A stretch of 64,000 bases of DNA from Rhynchonema sp. JSB1_4 (taxonomy: Eukaryota > Nematoda > Chromadorea > Monhysterida > Xyalidae), in NCBI GenBank assembly GCA_030248065.1, contig JASAMV010000990.1, forward strand, positions 58,736 through 122,735, given 5' to 3'. Each line of letters begins with the position of its first letter. Positions within the stretch are counted from its first letter, which is position 1. Positions 22,532-33,986 of this stretch are shown here, piece after piece. The position numbers were made by a program, and so were the translations under genes. The notes beneath the pieces are model-generated. The model made no database searches. It was given only the letters and a program-made list of their open reading frames with translations, and was not told where the DNA came from.

Positions 22532-23014
22532 TGGTTGTCGACAATTGCAGTGACATTATTTTATTCGAATGCCGCAGCGGTTGACTGCAGAATGAAACAA
22601 GACTTGTCGATATAGGCCTGTCGGGGGCTCTATTCCGGGCTCTGTTAACTCATTGACCACATTTTGGGGCTGAATTATGGCGTCGGGCAGTGTAGTGGCT
22701 GGGGGTGGGGGATTCCCCTGCCTAAGGGGTGGGTGGGTATGGTATGGGTACTTACTGGTACCACCCACATCAGGCCAACGACCCAAGATACCCCAGGGTT
22801 GTACTTGGGAGGGGGGAGGGGGGTCCCCCCAAATTCATCTATCTCTCGTCAACACATTTGGGCTAATCTATCTATCCAACGTCAACAAATTCTGGGAACA
22901 ATAACAATATGTCTATCGTCAACAACAGTCGACCCCAAAAGTGATATTTTTGACTCAAAATCGGTATTTTTCGCCCCCCCCCCGTCTGTTCCCCCTCCGA
23001 GAAAAGGGGGTACC
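22532..23014. repeat. GC-rich repeat fragments
   Basis: Mosaic of short repeat pieces: GGGGCTCTATTCCGG words, a CAGTGTAGTGGCTGGGGG end-like sequence at about 22687, and three partial ATCTATC...CGTCAACA units at about 22842-22925. The TRIAP1 promoter must lie at the left edge. No gene recognised. Confidence 0.5.
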
Positions 23015-24325
23015 GCCTATTGTTTCCGCTCCGCTCCGGACCAGGAACTTACACTGGGTACGCTACCATCTCCCCCTCAGGTGGCACTGGCAGTGTAGTT
23101 CCTGGGGGCGGGGAGGGGGGTCCCCCCTCGGGTACGTCTGTTCCCCCTCCATGGTACGCCTGCCCCACTGTTCCCCCTCCGGGTACGTCTGCTCCCCCAA
23201 TTTTTACCTAAAATAGGCAAATTTTAGCCTAAAATAGGCATTTTTAGGCATAAAATGAGTGATTTTTTAGGTCAATGTCGTCAAAAATCGCCAAAATACC
23301 TTTTTATTGAGATTTTTTCCTAAAAGGGGCAAAAATGAGCCAAATTTTCGACCTCAAAAAATGGCTTCTCCAAATTTGGGTCCTCCCTCCCTTCCGGGTC
23401 CCTCCCCCCTTCCCCCAGGTGGGTACGTCTGTTCCCCCTCCGAAAAAAGGGGGGTACCGCCTGTTCCCCCTCCGGACTAGGAACTACACTGGTTCCTAGG
23501 GAGGAAGGGGTCCCTCTAAACTAGGCATGTTTAGGAGGCCTAGGCCTATAATCCGTGATAATTAGGTTAATGTTGTCAAAAATCGCCAAAATGCCCTTTT
23601 TATAGATTTTTGCTTCCGAAACGGGGCAAAAATAGGTCAAAGTTTTCCCCTCAAAAAGTGACTTTTTCCTGAATTTGGGTCTTCCACCTTCCCCTCGGGG
23701 GTTGTTCACTGTCTCCACCTCCGAAAAAAACGTTATCTCCCCCTCCGGACCAGTGGTGTAGCTACCCAGGCGTGGCGGCAACCTACTCCTACTGTACCAC
23801 CAAAACGTGGGGCGGCAACCTACCTACTGTACCGGCCGAGCCTATTGTTTCCGCTCCGCTCCGGACCAGGAACTTACACTGGGTACGCTACCATCTCCCC
23901 CTCAGGTGGCACTGGCAGTGTAGTTCCTGGGGGCGGGGAGGGGGGTCCCCCCTCGGGTACGTCTGTTCCCCCTCCATGGTACGCCTGCCCCACTGTTCCC
24001 CCTCCGGGTACGTCTGCTCCCCCAATTTTTACCTAAAATATGCAAATTTTGGCCTAAAATACGCATTTTTAGGCATAAAATGAGTGATTTTTAGGTAAAT
24101 GTGGTCAAAAATCGCCAAAGTACCCTTTTTTATTGAGATTTTTTCCTAAAAGGGGCAAAAATGAGCCAAATTTTCGACCTCAAAAAATGACTTTTCTCCA
24201 AATTTGGGTCCTCACCCCCCTTCCGGGTTCTTCCCCCCACAGGTGGGTACGTCTGTTTCTGTTCCCCCTCCGAAAAAAGGGGGTACCGCCTGTTCCCCCT
24301 CCGGACCAGGAACTACACTGTCAGG
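23015..24325. repeat. Tandem duplication, 825-bp offset, of hAT-MITE material
   Basis: The block starting at 23015 recurs from 23840. The first 200 bases are essentially identical (the same 63-residue frame shadow is present in both) and the following 280 bases are similar with scattered changes. Each copy contains a CAGTGTAGTTCCTGG end, C-rich CTCCCCCTCCGG words and TTTTAGGCCTAAAAT-type A/T blocks, as in the intact element at 44436-44787. Apparent ORFs here are compositional artefacts. Confidence 0.75.
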
Positions 24326-24686
24326 TGGGGTATACTATCCCCCTATCTCGCTCTCCGGGTTGTCTCCTCTCCCCTAATTTTTGCCTAAAATATAAGCATC
24401 TTCAGGCTGGGCCTAAAATGTGTCATTTTTAGGTCAATGTTCGAAGAATTTTTTCCAAAAAGGGGTAAAAATACCGTAAAAACCTAAATAGAAGGGGGCT
24501 CTGTTAACTTACTGACCCCATTTTGGGGGGCTCTATTCCGGGGGCCTCTATTAATTCACTGACCCGAACCTGAAAAAATTGTTCCCAGAAATACCCCAAA
24601 AACCCCTAAAAAGGGGTTTGAAATGATGTTTTTTCGCTTGTAATCGCACTTATTCGTGTCTATTCCAGTGTAGTACTTGGTCAGGG

Positions 24687-25090
24687 TGTTGACGATAGAT
24701 AGATTGGGACCCGAAATGTTTTGACGATAGATAGATGACCCAAGTCCGAAATCTGGGGGGGGTCGACGCAAACTTGTTGACGATAGATAGATGGTGGGGG
24801 GGGGTCGCCAAAAATCAAGGTATAGTATAGTGCATTAAGTAGGTAATAATGTGTAAATATTAATGAAAATGTGTATAGATGTATTAAATCCGCGCGTAGC
24901 GCGCGATTTTTGCCTATTTGTGGTGAAAAATACCGATTTTGAGCCATTTTGAGGCAAAAATGTCAATTTTGGGTTCGAAATGTGTTGACGATAGATAGAT
25001 TGTTCCCAAAATTTGTTGACGATAGATAGATTTGCCCATATGTGTTGACGATAGATAGATGAAATCAAAAAGTGTTGACGATAGATAGAT
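24687..25090. repeat. Array of the 18-mer TGTTGACGATAGATAGAT with unrelated spacers
   Basis: Copies are at 24687-24704, about 24719-24736, 24775-24792, 24983-25000, 25014-25031, 25043-25060 and 25073-25090. The last four repeat every 29-31 bases: an 18-base constant part and an 11-13-base spacer that differs each time. The embedded GATAGATAGAT has a 4-base period. It looks superficially like a repeat-spacer array, but it sits inside a eukaryotic transposon and is best viewed as an internal subterminal repeat of that element. Confidence 0.85.
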
Positions 25091-25124
25091 GAATTTGGGG
25101 GGGACCCCACCCCCCCCCCCCAAG

Positions 25125-25528
25125 CAATGGTGTGGCTGGGGGGGGGGGGGGGGGCCCCCCCCAAGGTACAGTAGGTAGGTTGCCGCCCCTCGCCTGGTAC
25201 AGTAGGTAGGTTGCCGCCCCTCCCCTGGTACAGTAGGTAGGTTGCCGCCCCACCTAACTTTTCACCCAAAACATTCATTTTTGGCTTAAAATTGCATAAA
25301 ATTAGCATATTTGTCTGCAAATAGGCGAAAAATCGCGCGCTGCGCGCGAAATTAGTGTTTTAGGCCACATTTTCTTCAGTATTTAGACATAAAAAATTTC
25401 GGTTTCCAGATGACCCCCCCCAAGTGGTACGACCCCCCCCTAGCTCGGCTGGTACAGTAGGTAGGTTGCCGCCCCGCATTTTGGGTGGTACAGTAGGTTG
25501 CCGCCCCGCCTGGGTAGCTACACCACTG
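25125..25528. mobile_element. hAT-like non-autonomous element, 404 bp, 8-bp target duplication
   Basis: The left end CAATGGTGTGGCT and right end AGCTACACCACTG are near-perfect inverted repeats. The insertion is flanked by an exact 8-bp direct repeat CCCCCAAG at 25117-25124 and 25529-25536, the size typical of hAT transposons. The interior has five copies of GGTACAGTAGGTAGGTTGCC-type units and a GCGCGCTGCGCGCG palindrome. It lies wholly inside the 24472-25719 element, making it the youngest layer of this nest. An isolated left-end copy of the same family (CAGTGGTGTAGCTACCCAGG) is at 23751. Confidence 0.75.
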
Positions 25529-25719
25529 CCCCCAAGTACTACCCAACGAACAACAAACGTGCATAAATGTACCTGTGGACCACTATCAAGCGTTAATACA
25601 CTACTGTATAAGGGATGTTACTTAGGGGGGCTCTATTAATTCACTGACCCCTTTTTGGGGCTGTATTACTAGGGGCTCTATTCCGGGGGCCGGGGGGCTG
25701 TATTTAGGTTTTTACGGTA

Positions 25720-26300
25720 GGTCAAATTTTCCACCTCAAAAAGTGACTTTTTTATGAATTTGGGTTTTCCCCCTCGGGGTACACTATCTCCCCCTCCGAA
25801 AAACGGAGGGTTCGCTGTTTCCGCTATCTCCCCCTCCGGACCAGGAACCACAACGCTGGGGTCGTGTCGTGTCCGTGTGACATCAAATTCTTCTCAAAAT
25901 TTCTTTCTCATGAACGAGCGGAGGACGCTGAAGGAGACCACTGTTCTGAGTTCACAACAATTCAACCGGGGTTGAGTGGGGCCTGTCGGAGCTTCCTCAT
26001 ATCCGAAGTACAAAATCGAGTGTTTTTCACTTTGATCTTTTTTCCCAACAATATCAGCAACCGACTATTTCCAACTTTCATTGATATCCATCGCTTTCCA
26101 TCCGACCGAATCATCGACACTTCTCTTTCCCGCTGTCTAGTTCCTGCGTCGTCAAACTTCGAACCAAAACAAGACCGAATTTCAACCATATTTCGCGCAA
26201 ACACAACAACAAATTATCCACCGTTCCATCTATCAAATTTCCAAAAAGTTTGACAAACATTTAAGCATCCAAACAACAACAAAGACCAACTACAATCAAT
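25720..26300. other. Resumed hAT-MITE fragment, then kinase upstream region
   Basis: From 25720 to about 25857 the interrupted host MITE resumes and ends in a degraded CCAGGAACCACAACGCTG terminus. The remainder is unique sequence just upstream of the kinase start codon and should contain its promoter and 5' UTR. Confidence 0.55.
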
Positions 26301-28334
26301 ATGGGTGAGAGGATCTCAATTTTCTAAATGACGACATGTAACATACCTCCTCAAGCATTTTTTCCCGCAGAATTGCCGCAACTGCACGCGGGTTCGGTGT
26401 TCGCCGGTCGTTGGCTGATCATGAAGAAACTGGGCGAAGGCGGATTCGGCGGTGTGTACCTGGTGCGCGACTCGCAGAAAACAGACACGCCGCAGCACCG
26501 ATTTGCGCTCAAAGTTGGTTTTGTAAATTTCGGGACTCTCCGGAAACTACCGTAACCGTTGAGTTACCGTAACCCAATGGTTGACGTTATCATGTCGATG
26601 ATGTTTCACACAGGTCGAGGGCGCCAACGAGCAGATCCAACTGCTCAAGATGGAGGTGGCCGTGTTGGAGGAGTTGGCCACACGAAAAGCCAATCGACAT
26701 TTCGCCGTGCTTCATGACAAAGGTCTGCCACAGTGCATAACCAGTACAATTTGACCGCACCCGCTTTTGTTTCAGGCCGCAATCCGCAGTGCAACTACAT
26801 CGTGATGACGTTGTTGGGCAAATCGTTGCAAGACCTGAAACGGGACAACGGCCGACCCGGATACTTCAATCTGCCGACAGCCATCTACATTGCCATTGGC
26901 ACCCTTGAATGTTGGGGTTGACTGGGGGGCACATTTGGATGGACATCATACTTAGTCGATTGAACTGGTCTTACCTTGGACACGAGACTAATCACACACT
27001 TGTCCCAAACAAGTTTCACCTACCGCGTATGAGTGCCCGCTGTCTTAATCATCAAGGCCGCCAGGCTGGGTGATGTTTCAGCGATCGAAGACCTGCACAC
27101 GATCGGCTATCTGCATCGCGACGGCAAGCCCGGCAACTTTGCCATCGGTCGAGCGGATGTGGGCGAGCTGCGCAAGATCTACGTGCTCGATTTCGGAATG
27201 GCGCGCAAATACCTGAAACCAGGTACAATATAGTGTATAGTCCAGTCACGAGCTCATGAGACGATATTTTAATGCTTGCTTAGCCACATTCAAAAATGCT
27301 CCGGTTACACGTGTTTTCGCAAACAAAAGAACGAGATTGGGCCGAGAGAGATGATGACAAGTTCCAGCTGGCTGACCTCAATTTATACATCCTCTTTATA
27401 CATAGTGAAAAGATAAGCCCTGTTGCACGCACAATTTAGTTGTCTGTCATGTTTGTGCATAAAAAGCAAACAATGCAAATCAGATGGCACGATTCGAACA
27501 CCGCGTCTGGCCGCCGGGTTCCGTGGCACCGTGCGATACGCGCCAATCGCCTGTCATGTTGAGGTGGGCTGATGTTTCACCGTAGCTATGGGGCATCAAA
27601 CTAAGTGATTGCATCTGTCTTGGTCTTGAATTAGGCGTGCTTCGAATCTCAACCTGAAAAGGGCCATGTGACCAAAACAGATCCGGTCCGATTACCAAGA
27701 TACCAATCTTTGTATCAATATTGTTCAGCGCGAGCAGTGCCGTAAGGACGACCTTGAGACGTGGTTGTACATGACGATCGAACTGACAATGGGGCGATTG
27801 CCGTGGGCCGAAATGAACGATCCCGGACCAGTCGGCAGAATGAAACAATCGGTAGGGCTGGCTGATGTTTCAATCTCACACGATTCTAATACCAGTTTAT
27901 TTATGACGATTTCAGTTGCACGAGCCTCCCAACATCCCACAACTGATCCGAAACTGTCCGCAGGAGTACGGTCAGTTGTTGGTCTACATCGACAAACTGC
28001 GATACTACGACAAACCATCCTACAACCAAATGTACCAGTTGCTGCGTCAGGTTCGCTTTTATGCGGTTTTCTTTCATGTTTTCTTGTGACCGACCCTACC
28101 AATATTACCCAAGAAAGATAAGCGAACCTGATGATTCAGGCGCTTCAAAACGCCGGCGGCGGTACTGACCCGAAACTGGACTGGGAGGGAGGCAGCGGTG
28201 GTGGCGGTTGTGAGCTTTTCTTAAAAACGCAAAACGCAGCCAAATTTTTTCAAACATTTATTCAACCTACTTTATTGCAGCTGTCAATCCACGCGTCGAC
28301 CCAAATTTTTTCGGCCGCTAAAACAAACAACTGA
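26301..28334 (+). CDS. CK1-family, tau-tubulin-kinase-like (TTBKL) protein kinase
   Basis: Serine/threonine kinase of the CK1 group, in the TTBK-like branch expanded in nematodes. Exons join in frame: 26301-26304, 26371-26513, 26614-26722, 26776-26910, 27082-27222, 27484-27563, 27729-27851 and 27916-28050 (about 290 residues), plus a last exon from about 28125. Seen are the glycine loop LGEGGFGGVY, the ATP lysine in FALKVE, the helix-C glutamate in LLKMEVAVLEE, YLHRDGKPGNFAIG (catalytic loop, about 141-153), DFGMARKY (about 167) and GFRGTVRYAPIACH. The loop reads HRDGKPGN where relatives have HRDIKPGN. The end contains DPKLDWE, typical of the family C-terminus. The last splice junction and stop are uncertain. 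Four perfect TGATGTTTCA copies lie in its introns near splice sites. The substrate is unknown. Confidence 0.85.
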
Positions 28335-29270
28335 AACCGAAACTTGACAACAACAAAATGAAAGTAAAACAGATGAAAGTTTGGGTGGGAAAATTTTGTA
28401 ATTAATTTCGGTGAGAAAATCTTTTGAAAATTTGAGGGGAAGGGCGATTCAACAGTAATCTTGACAAGTGACCTACATTGTTGGTTCTACTCAAACATGA
28501 CAACAGACCGTGATCATCAAATGTGACCATATGCATTTTCGTGATAACTTGGAGCTATGGACATCAAACATTAAACTAGTATTTGATCGACAAATAAAAA
28601 TGATTCATCAATGGAATTTTGAAAATTGTGCCCTCTCTTTCAAGGCATACAGTGTACCATGGGCTTTCATCTTGTTACCAAACACCGGTGGGCGTTGTTT
28701 GGGGCACGTTGGGTGCTTCTGATAACTGCATTGGTTCGTATTTGGATCAGTCCACCAACTTTGTTTTGAAGTCAGTCAGTTTACTTGAATCGTAAGAGTT
28801 GGCTTCATCTAATACATAATCCAGGAAGCATCACAGTAATTAGCGGCGAATTAGTATGAAATTCTACTTTCGTTCCTCATTATTTTTACTGACGCAGAAT
28901 CCTCACAACAAACCACACCACCACCCCCCCCCCCACCCCACCAAAACCCCACCTCCCACCTCCGCTTCGACTTGGAACGGGAGTTTTCCTGCGTCTGTAA
29001 AAATACATGAGGCAACGAAATTAGAAATTTACTATATAATGCACAATTATGGTCACAATTTGGTGATTTTATCATCCTCTATGTTCATGTCATAACCATG
29101 TAAATATTTGATTTCACAATCAGCTCTTTTTGATCCCAGTGCTTGTGCGGGTACGGTTTCATAAGTATAGTTGAACCCGAAATCGTATGTTATACTCGCA
29201 CAAGGGTCGTTAAATGAAGCAAGAAAATTACAGGTTATTCGTAATTTTTCATTTCGCGTCATCCTTTTTC
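28335..29270. other. Intergenic between the kinase and the transporter
   Basis: 3' flanks of two convergent genes. A C-rich tract of about 50 bases with a run of twelve cytosines is at about 28919-28972. No gene or mobile element was recognised. Confidence 0.45.
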
Positions 29271-32200
29271 TCAGTCATCATTCGTCGGTATGTCAGGTCG
29301 CCGATCTTCTTCTTTCTCCGTCTTGTCTCTCTCCTTCGTGAAATGCATCGCGTCCTCAATTTCATCAGGCAGCCGTTTCCCTTTTGTTTCAGGCAACAAC
29401 AGTCCCAAGCCGGCACCGATCAGCACGACAACGCCGTACGTGATGAACGTCATCCACGTGCCCGTTTTGCCCTGTGCAAAAGAATATTGGTGCCGCGCGC
29501 ATGCGCAAATCAGAACACTTTTCTGGCCAAAATGTACAATGCGGTCGCTACAAGTGACTGGATTGCTTTATCTACATGGGCTACGTGACTTTTTTCTTCC
29601 TTTCACTGATGTTACTTGACCAGCGTTGGAGTTCTTTCCAGACACTACCTTCAACAGATGAAACTATGATCGCACCTGTGTGCGTTAAGTCACGAAATAT
29701 TATTTACCAAAAGCGACGTCAGCGCCAGGTCCGATTCGATGAAAAATTTAGATACCGGTCAAGGAAAAAATTGAAAAAAAGCGCACATGTTTAGACAAAT
29801 CGGCGATGTATTTGGTGATTCCGCCACCGATGCGTCCGAGACACGAACTGAATGACAGACCGGAGGCACGGATGACGGTCGGATACAGTTCGCTGGTGTG
29901 CACGTAGATGACGGCAAACGATGCTGTGATACCCGTCTTCACCAGCAACACCAGCGCCAGCTCACCAAGAGTCTGTTTGTTCGCCGGATCGGTGTTGTTC
30001 GGATCTGAATATTTTTGATTTTCAGTTCGTCTGTTATCAAACACATGAGCTATGTGTTCGTGGTTGCCCGCCGTTTGCACTTGATTTTACAAGAAAGGCT
30101 GTAGTGCACCAGGTCTCGTCAGTGAGAGTCAATGCACCACATGCCATCTGTAATCCAAGCAACACCCACCACAATTTTAAAACGGACCTCTTTCGCTCGC
30201 CAAAAACGGGATGACGAACAAAAATACGGCGGTGCACGCGAGGGTAATCAAGAGCGCGATCTTGCGTCCGATGTACATCAATGAGAAACCGATGAGATTG
30301 CCGGGGATTTCGACCAAGCCTGAAACGTATAAGGCATGGCACTCGAGTGGATTATGCAGTGCGCTGGCCGTTTCTACCGGCTGTCACAGACGGGTGGTGC
30401 ACCAGATCATCGTCAGTGTGAATGCACCAGACACCGGTACCATACATATATAAAAAAAACGTGTGTGTGTATCGGTACCTCATGTCGCGAATTGGGCTTG
30501 CCATATAAAATAAACCGATGAAATCAATTTTCGAAAATGTGTCTCAGGCCAACCCAGTGCCATGGCGTTGAGGAACAGACTGCCCTGCATCTGGCCTATG
30601 AAGGTCGAGATGCCGTAGAAGATCATTGCATTGACGGTCCTATGGAGAAAAGTCATGTTGATTACTGGCGCTTTTTGATTTTTTCGACTCAAATAAACCA
30701 ACCAGATCATACCCAAGCTCGCAGCGCGACCCATGATTCTCGGGTATTTGAACTTGCCATTTTCAAATGTCAGCAGTTGTAATATCGGAATTCGACCGCA
30801 CCAGCCTTCCGCCGCTGTTTCCTGCGAAAAGGGTTGTGTGAAACATCAGCGGTTCTGGTTCTAACTTTCAGGCAACTGATGTTTCACTACAAAGGTAAAA
30901 TGCTTCAACTCACAGTTTCCTGCAAATGTCTGACGACCAAATCAAGATCGTAGTCTTCAGGCAGTTGGCGTTGATTCCATTTGGCTGCCTGCATCAAAAG
31001 GGCACGTGCCTCATCCACTCGACCTTTGCACAACAGCCAACGTAGACTCTTTGGAAATCTGTGGTGTGACGGGTAAGTGATAGTATACATGTGCAGTTGG
31101 CAGCCGCAGGGCACAAAGCATCATAACCCTTGACCAGCTTGCACATTTCACCATTTTTTAGCTGACACAAATCTCAAAATCATGCCCACTGCCTGTGACA
31201 AGCTACATGTGTTAATTCCATGCATGCTGCACACCAATCTAAAAGGCACAGAACGCAAACGGTAGCCTTTTAAAAGCCGCGTTGCAGCTTGTCATCGATA
31301 TCGGGATTACGGCTAATGAACACTTGATGTGGTTGCCGGTCTGTTTCGACCTGCATTTAGGCGGACGGTACACCAGGTCATCGTCAGCGCGAGAGCACAA
31401 GATGGCTGCCCGTTGGACCCCGAAAGTCAAGATGTACGATCCGGGATAAAAATAGTTGAAACTAAACTGAAACCAACTTTGGCATGAGCACCAACGGTGG
31501 TATCATGGGAATGCCGATGGTGAGATGGACCCATTGCCAATCGCGCAGCCAGTACGCAACACCGACGAGCCCGAAGGCTATGCCCATGGCTGATGGCACC
31601 CAGAACAGACCACCCACCCACGGACGATGACGGGCTGTGGTCACTTCGACACCTGTGCGTGCAGGGTTACGGTAGCTTTGTTGTCATGCCCATCGGTGAC
31701 GTTGGGAAGTTTTAATTTCTAGTCGCTCGCGTTTGTGCTTGTAAAACTTTTGAAATACCAGCGCAATCACCCCAGTGGCGGTTGCGGTTTCGAGAATTTC
31801 GGTCAATGTTAATTCCGCAGCCTATGTTGAGCTGGAAGTTGCGATCTCTGTTCACAGCCAGTATACGAATCATCGGGTGATCCTCAGCACGGAAACGCCC
31901 CAAAATCAACGAACATATTGTGAATGATGCGTTGGTGACTGGCATGGCAGCGAGGGCAAACGCGAATCGACAAACCATGAACACGAAGAAGCTCGGAATG
32001 AACGAATGTACCATGCCTATGATGATGACGACAATCAGGAAGGAAATGATCGCGTATTTGCGACCGAGACTGAAATTGGGATGATAATGTTGCAAAGCAC
32101 ACACTCACAGGCTACTAAAATATCCACAGTCTTCCTCCCAAACTCACACATCAGCACAAGGCCCGGCAATGAGCGTGCCCACAAGCATGCCCAACATGTA

Positions 32201-33071
32201 GACCAATTGGGCGTGTGCCGGATACATGTCACGATCACAAACCAGCGAGAACTGCAACTTGTGCGTGAAACACTGCATACAGCATGGGAGCACGGTACTA
32301 ACACTCTGACGTACCCCCCCCCCTACCCACCGTTGACACCATGGTGTTGTGCATCTGACCCTCCTGATCGAAAACAAAATCGCTGCATTTGTGTGGGTGG
32401 ATGTCACTTTCGATTCTGTACTTCTCCATGGAGATATTTCCGGGATATTCGGGGTAATCGATCGCTAATTGGCTGTAGTTGAAGTGATGAATTTGGCATT
32501 TGTCGCCATGGAATCGGCTGAAAGGTTAAACATATTGAGTTAGTTTTGACAATGTACTAAACTTAGAAACCTAAAACTAACCTCATGTCGTTAATTTGAT
32601 CAATTGTCCATTTTGTGTTTTGCATCTGCGGCACACAATGATAGTTGGGCTCCCATTCGTAGAACACAAATGCAAGCAGGTACATGCCGCCGAAAAAGTT
32701 AAAGTAGGCCACCACGGACCAGACGAAACTATAAAGAATGATGCCTTGATTTTTTGATTATTTACAGACTGAGTTTGCTTGTATTCTCACGACTTGTTGC
32801 ATTTTTTGACGATCAGTAATATAATATATACATATATTATTATTATGTTTGTATCTATGCGATAGACCCACCTCATGTGACGGGCAGTATTTAAACCGAG
32901 TGACTTCAGTGTGTTATCATGCCCAACCATAATATTTTTTGTCGTTATTCACTGATGACATAAATCCAAATCAGTTTTATCAGAAAAACTTCAAAGCCAA
33001 CCGCACATTTGCCACGGTCCTACGGCTCCAATATCCTGTAAAACATCATCGAACGTTTCTGGTGATGACAT
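29271..33071 (-). CDS. SLC22-type organic ion transporter (12 exons, complete)
   Basis: Major facilitator of the organic cation/anion transporter family in the plasma membrane. Twelve GT-AG exons give one 577-residue frame: 33007-33071, 32582-32728, 32331-32517, 32148-32251, 31915-32069, 31478-31652, 30914-31058, 30703-30821, 30554-30639, 30188-30319, 29787-30004, 29271-29471. The N-terminus is the short family leader MSSPETFDDVLQDIGAVGPW, followed by TM1. A large cysteine-containing extracellular loop follows (about residues 50-140, with FSLVCDRDMY). The TM2-3 loop is GRKYA, the post-TM6 loop has FPKSLRWLLCKGRVDEA, and the tail has LPETKGKRLPDEIEDA, all family hallmarks. About 12 hydrophobic segments are visible. 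Substrate cannot be assigned. The 92-base intron at 30822-30913 contains an inverted pair of the recurrent 10-mer. Confidence 0.92.
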
Positions 33072-33986
33072 GATGAGATGATGATAAATCTTTGTATTTG
33101 ATTTGCTTTGTTTCAAAGACAAATAAATTAGATTTCTGTGCAAAATGAATTTTCTTGATTCCGAGAAATTCTGTTTTGCCATTACAAATTTATCAAAGCA
33201 AGTAGTTTTGTTTAAGAGAAAGCCCTTAGGATCGACTGCATTTCAAGAATTCAAGTGGCGTGATAAATTTCACCACCCATTTCAAAAACCCCGTTTACTA
33301 CAGCATAACGGACAGGATAAATTGAAACAGACTTCAAACAAAGAATGAAAACATGACAATAATTCATTGAGACGAAACACAGATTTGTTTCAAATTCCCG
33401 CCACCCCCAATAAATTTGCTGATCGTCGCTATATTTCAACTAACAAATAAAAACATTGCTAAAATAACAAAGCATTCAGCCTTACAAAACATCATTCAGC
33501 CTGCAATGCGAAATGATTTGAAACCATATCACGTCACATCAGATATCGCCATGTCTCATGTTTCACAAGCTGGGTTGCTGCAATATCGTATACTGGTACA
33601 TCCTAAATGAGTCAAAATCAAAAGATCTACATCTAAGCAGCCTCTGGTTTGCGTCGTATCTGCTGCGCAACCGCACCGTGCAGCGGGACGGGCGACAGAA
33701 ATCGGAATTGTGAGAAATCATCGGTCTCTTGGCCAGCGCCGGTCACAATCGATTGGCGACGACGAGGCACAAGGGCACCTGTCGGCAGGGAGCATGCATT
33801 AGAATATTTGTGCCGTGCGTATAAGAACGACGAGCCCAGTACTCTTCAACAACACTTTCGCCGCAGTTTGGCAAGGTTACCTGGTACTGTACATAGTTCA
33901 CAGCTCATTGGCAAATTCGGAACAAGCTTGCAAAAACAAGTAGGAACTGGTCTACTAATCAAATTGGTGTTGTGTACTTTTTGGTG
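33072..33986. other. Upstream region of the transporter
   Basis: Promoter and 5' UTR of the minus-strand transporter are expected here. No gene, RNA or repeat was identified. Confidence 0.4.

Larger units (their letters stand above)
24472..25719. mobile_element. Non-autonomous element with 19-bp TIRs, TA-type insertion
   Basis: Inverted terminal repeats TACCGTAAAAACCTAAATA are perfect at 24472-24490 and 25701-25719. The flanks, GGGGTAAAAA on the left and GGTCAAATTTTCCACCTC on the right, rejoin to the uninterrupted sequence seen in other copies of the host hAT-MITE (for instance near 44650). This shows an insertion into an older element, with TA as probable target duplication. Inside are GAGCCCC repeats, the 18-bp unit array and a further hAT-like insertion at 25125-25528. 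No transposase frame is present. Confidence 0.75.

Noticed and set aside
23015..24100. Proline/glycine-rich protein-coding ORFs in 22.7-24.4 kb
   Set aside because: They are shadows of C-rich transposon termini; the identical 63-residue frame at two places reflects the DNA duplication.
24983..25090. CRISPR-like repeat-spacer array
   Set aside because: The sequence is intron-bearing eukaryotic DNA, the unit is only 18 bases with an internal GATA period, spacers are 11-13 bases, and the array lies inside a transposon with no cas genes.
23751..25528. A single 1.78-kb element bounded by perfect 20-bp TIRs (CAGTGGTGTAGCTACCCAGG)
   Set aside because: The right end belongs to the 404-bp element starting at 25125, which has an exact 8-bp duplication. 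The pair would also cross the boundary of the 24472-25719 element. The 23751 end is a separate fragment of the same family.
25864..26253. Plus-strand 129-residue frame upstream of the kinase
   Set aside because: It has no domain or signal and overlaps MITE remains and the expected 5' UTR; the kinase start at 26301 with a GT donor explains the region better.
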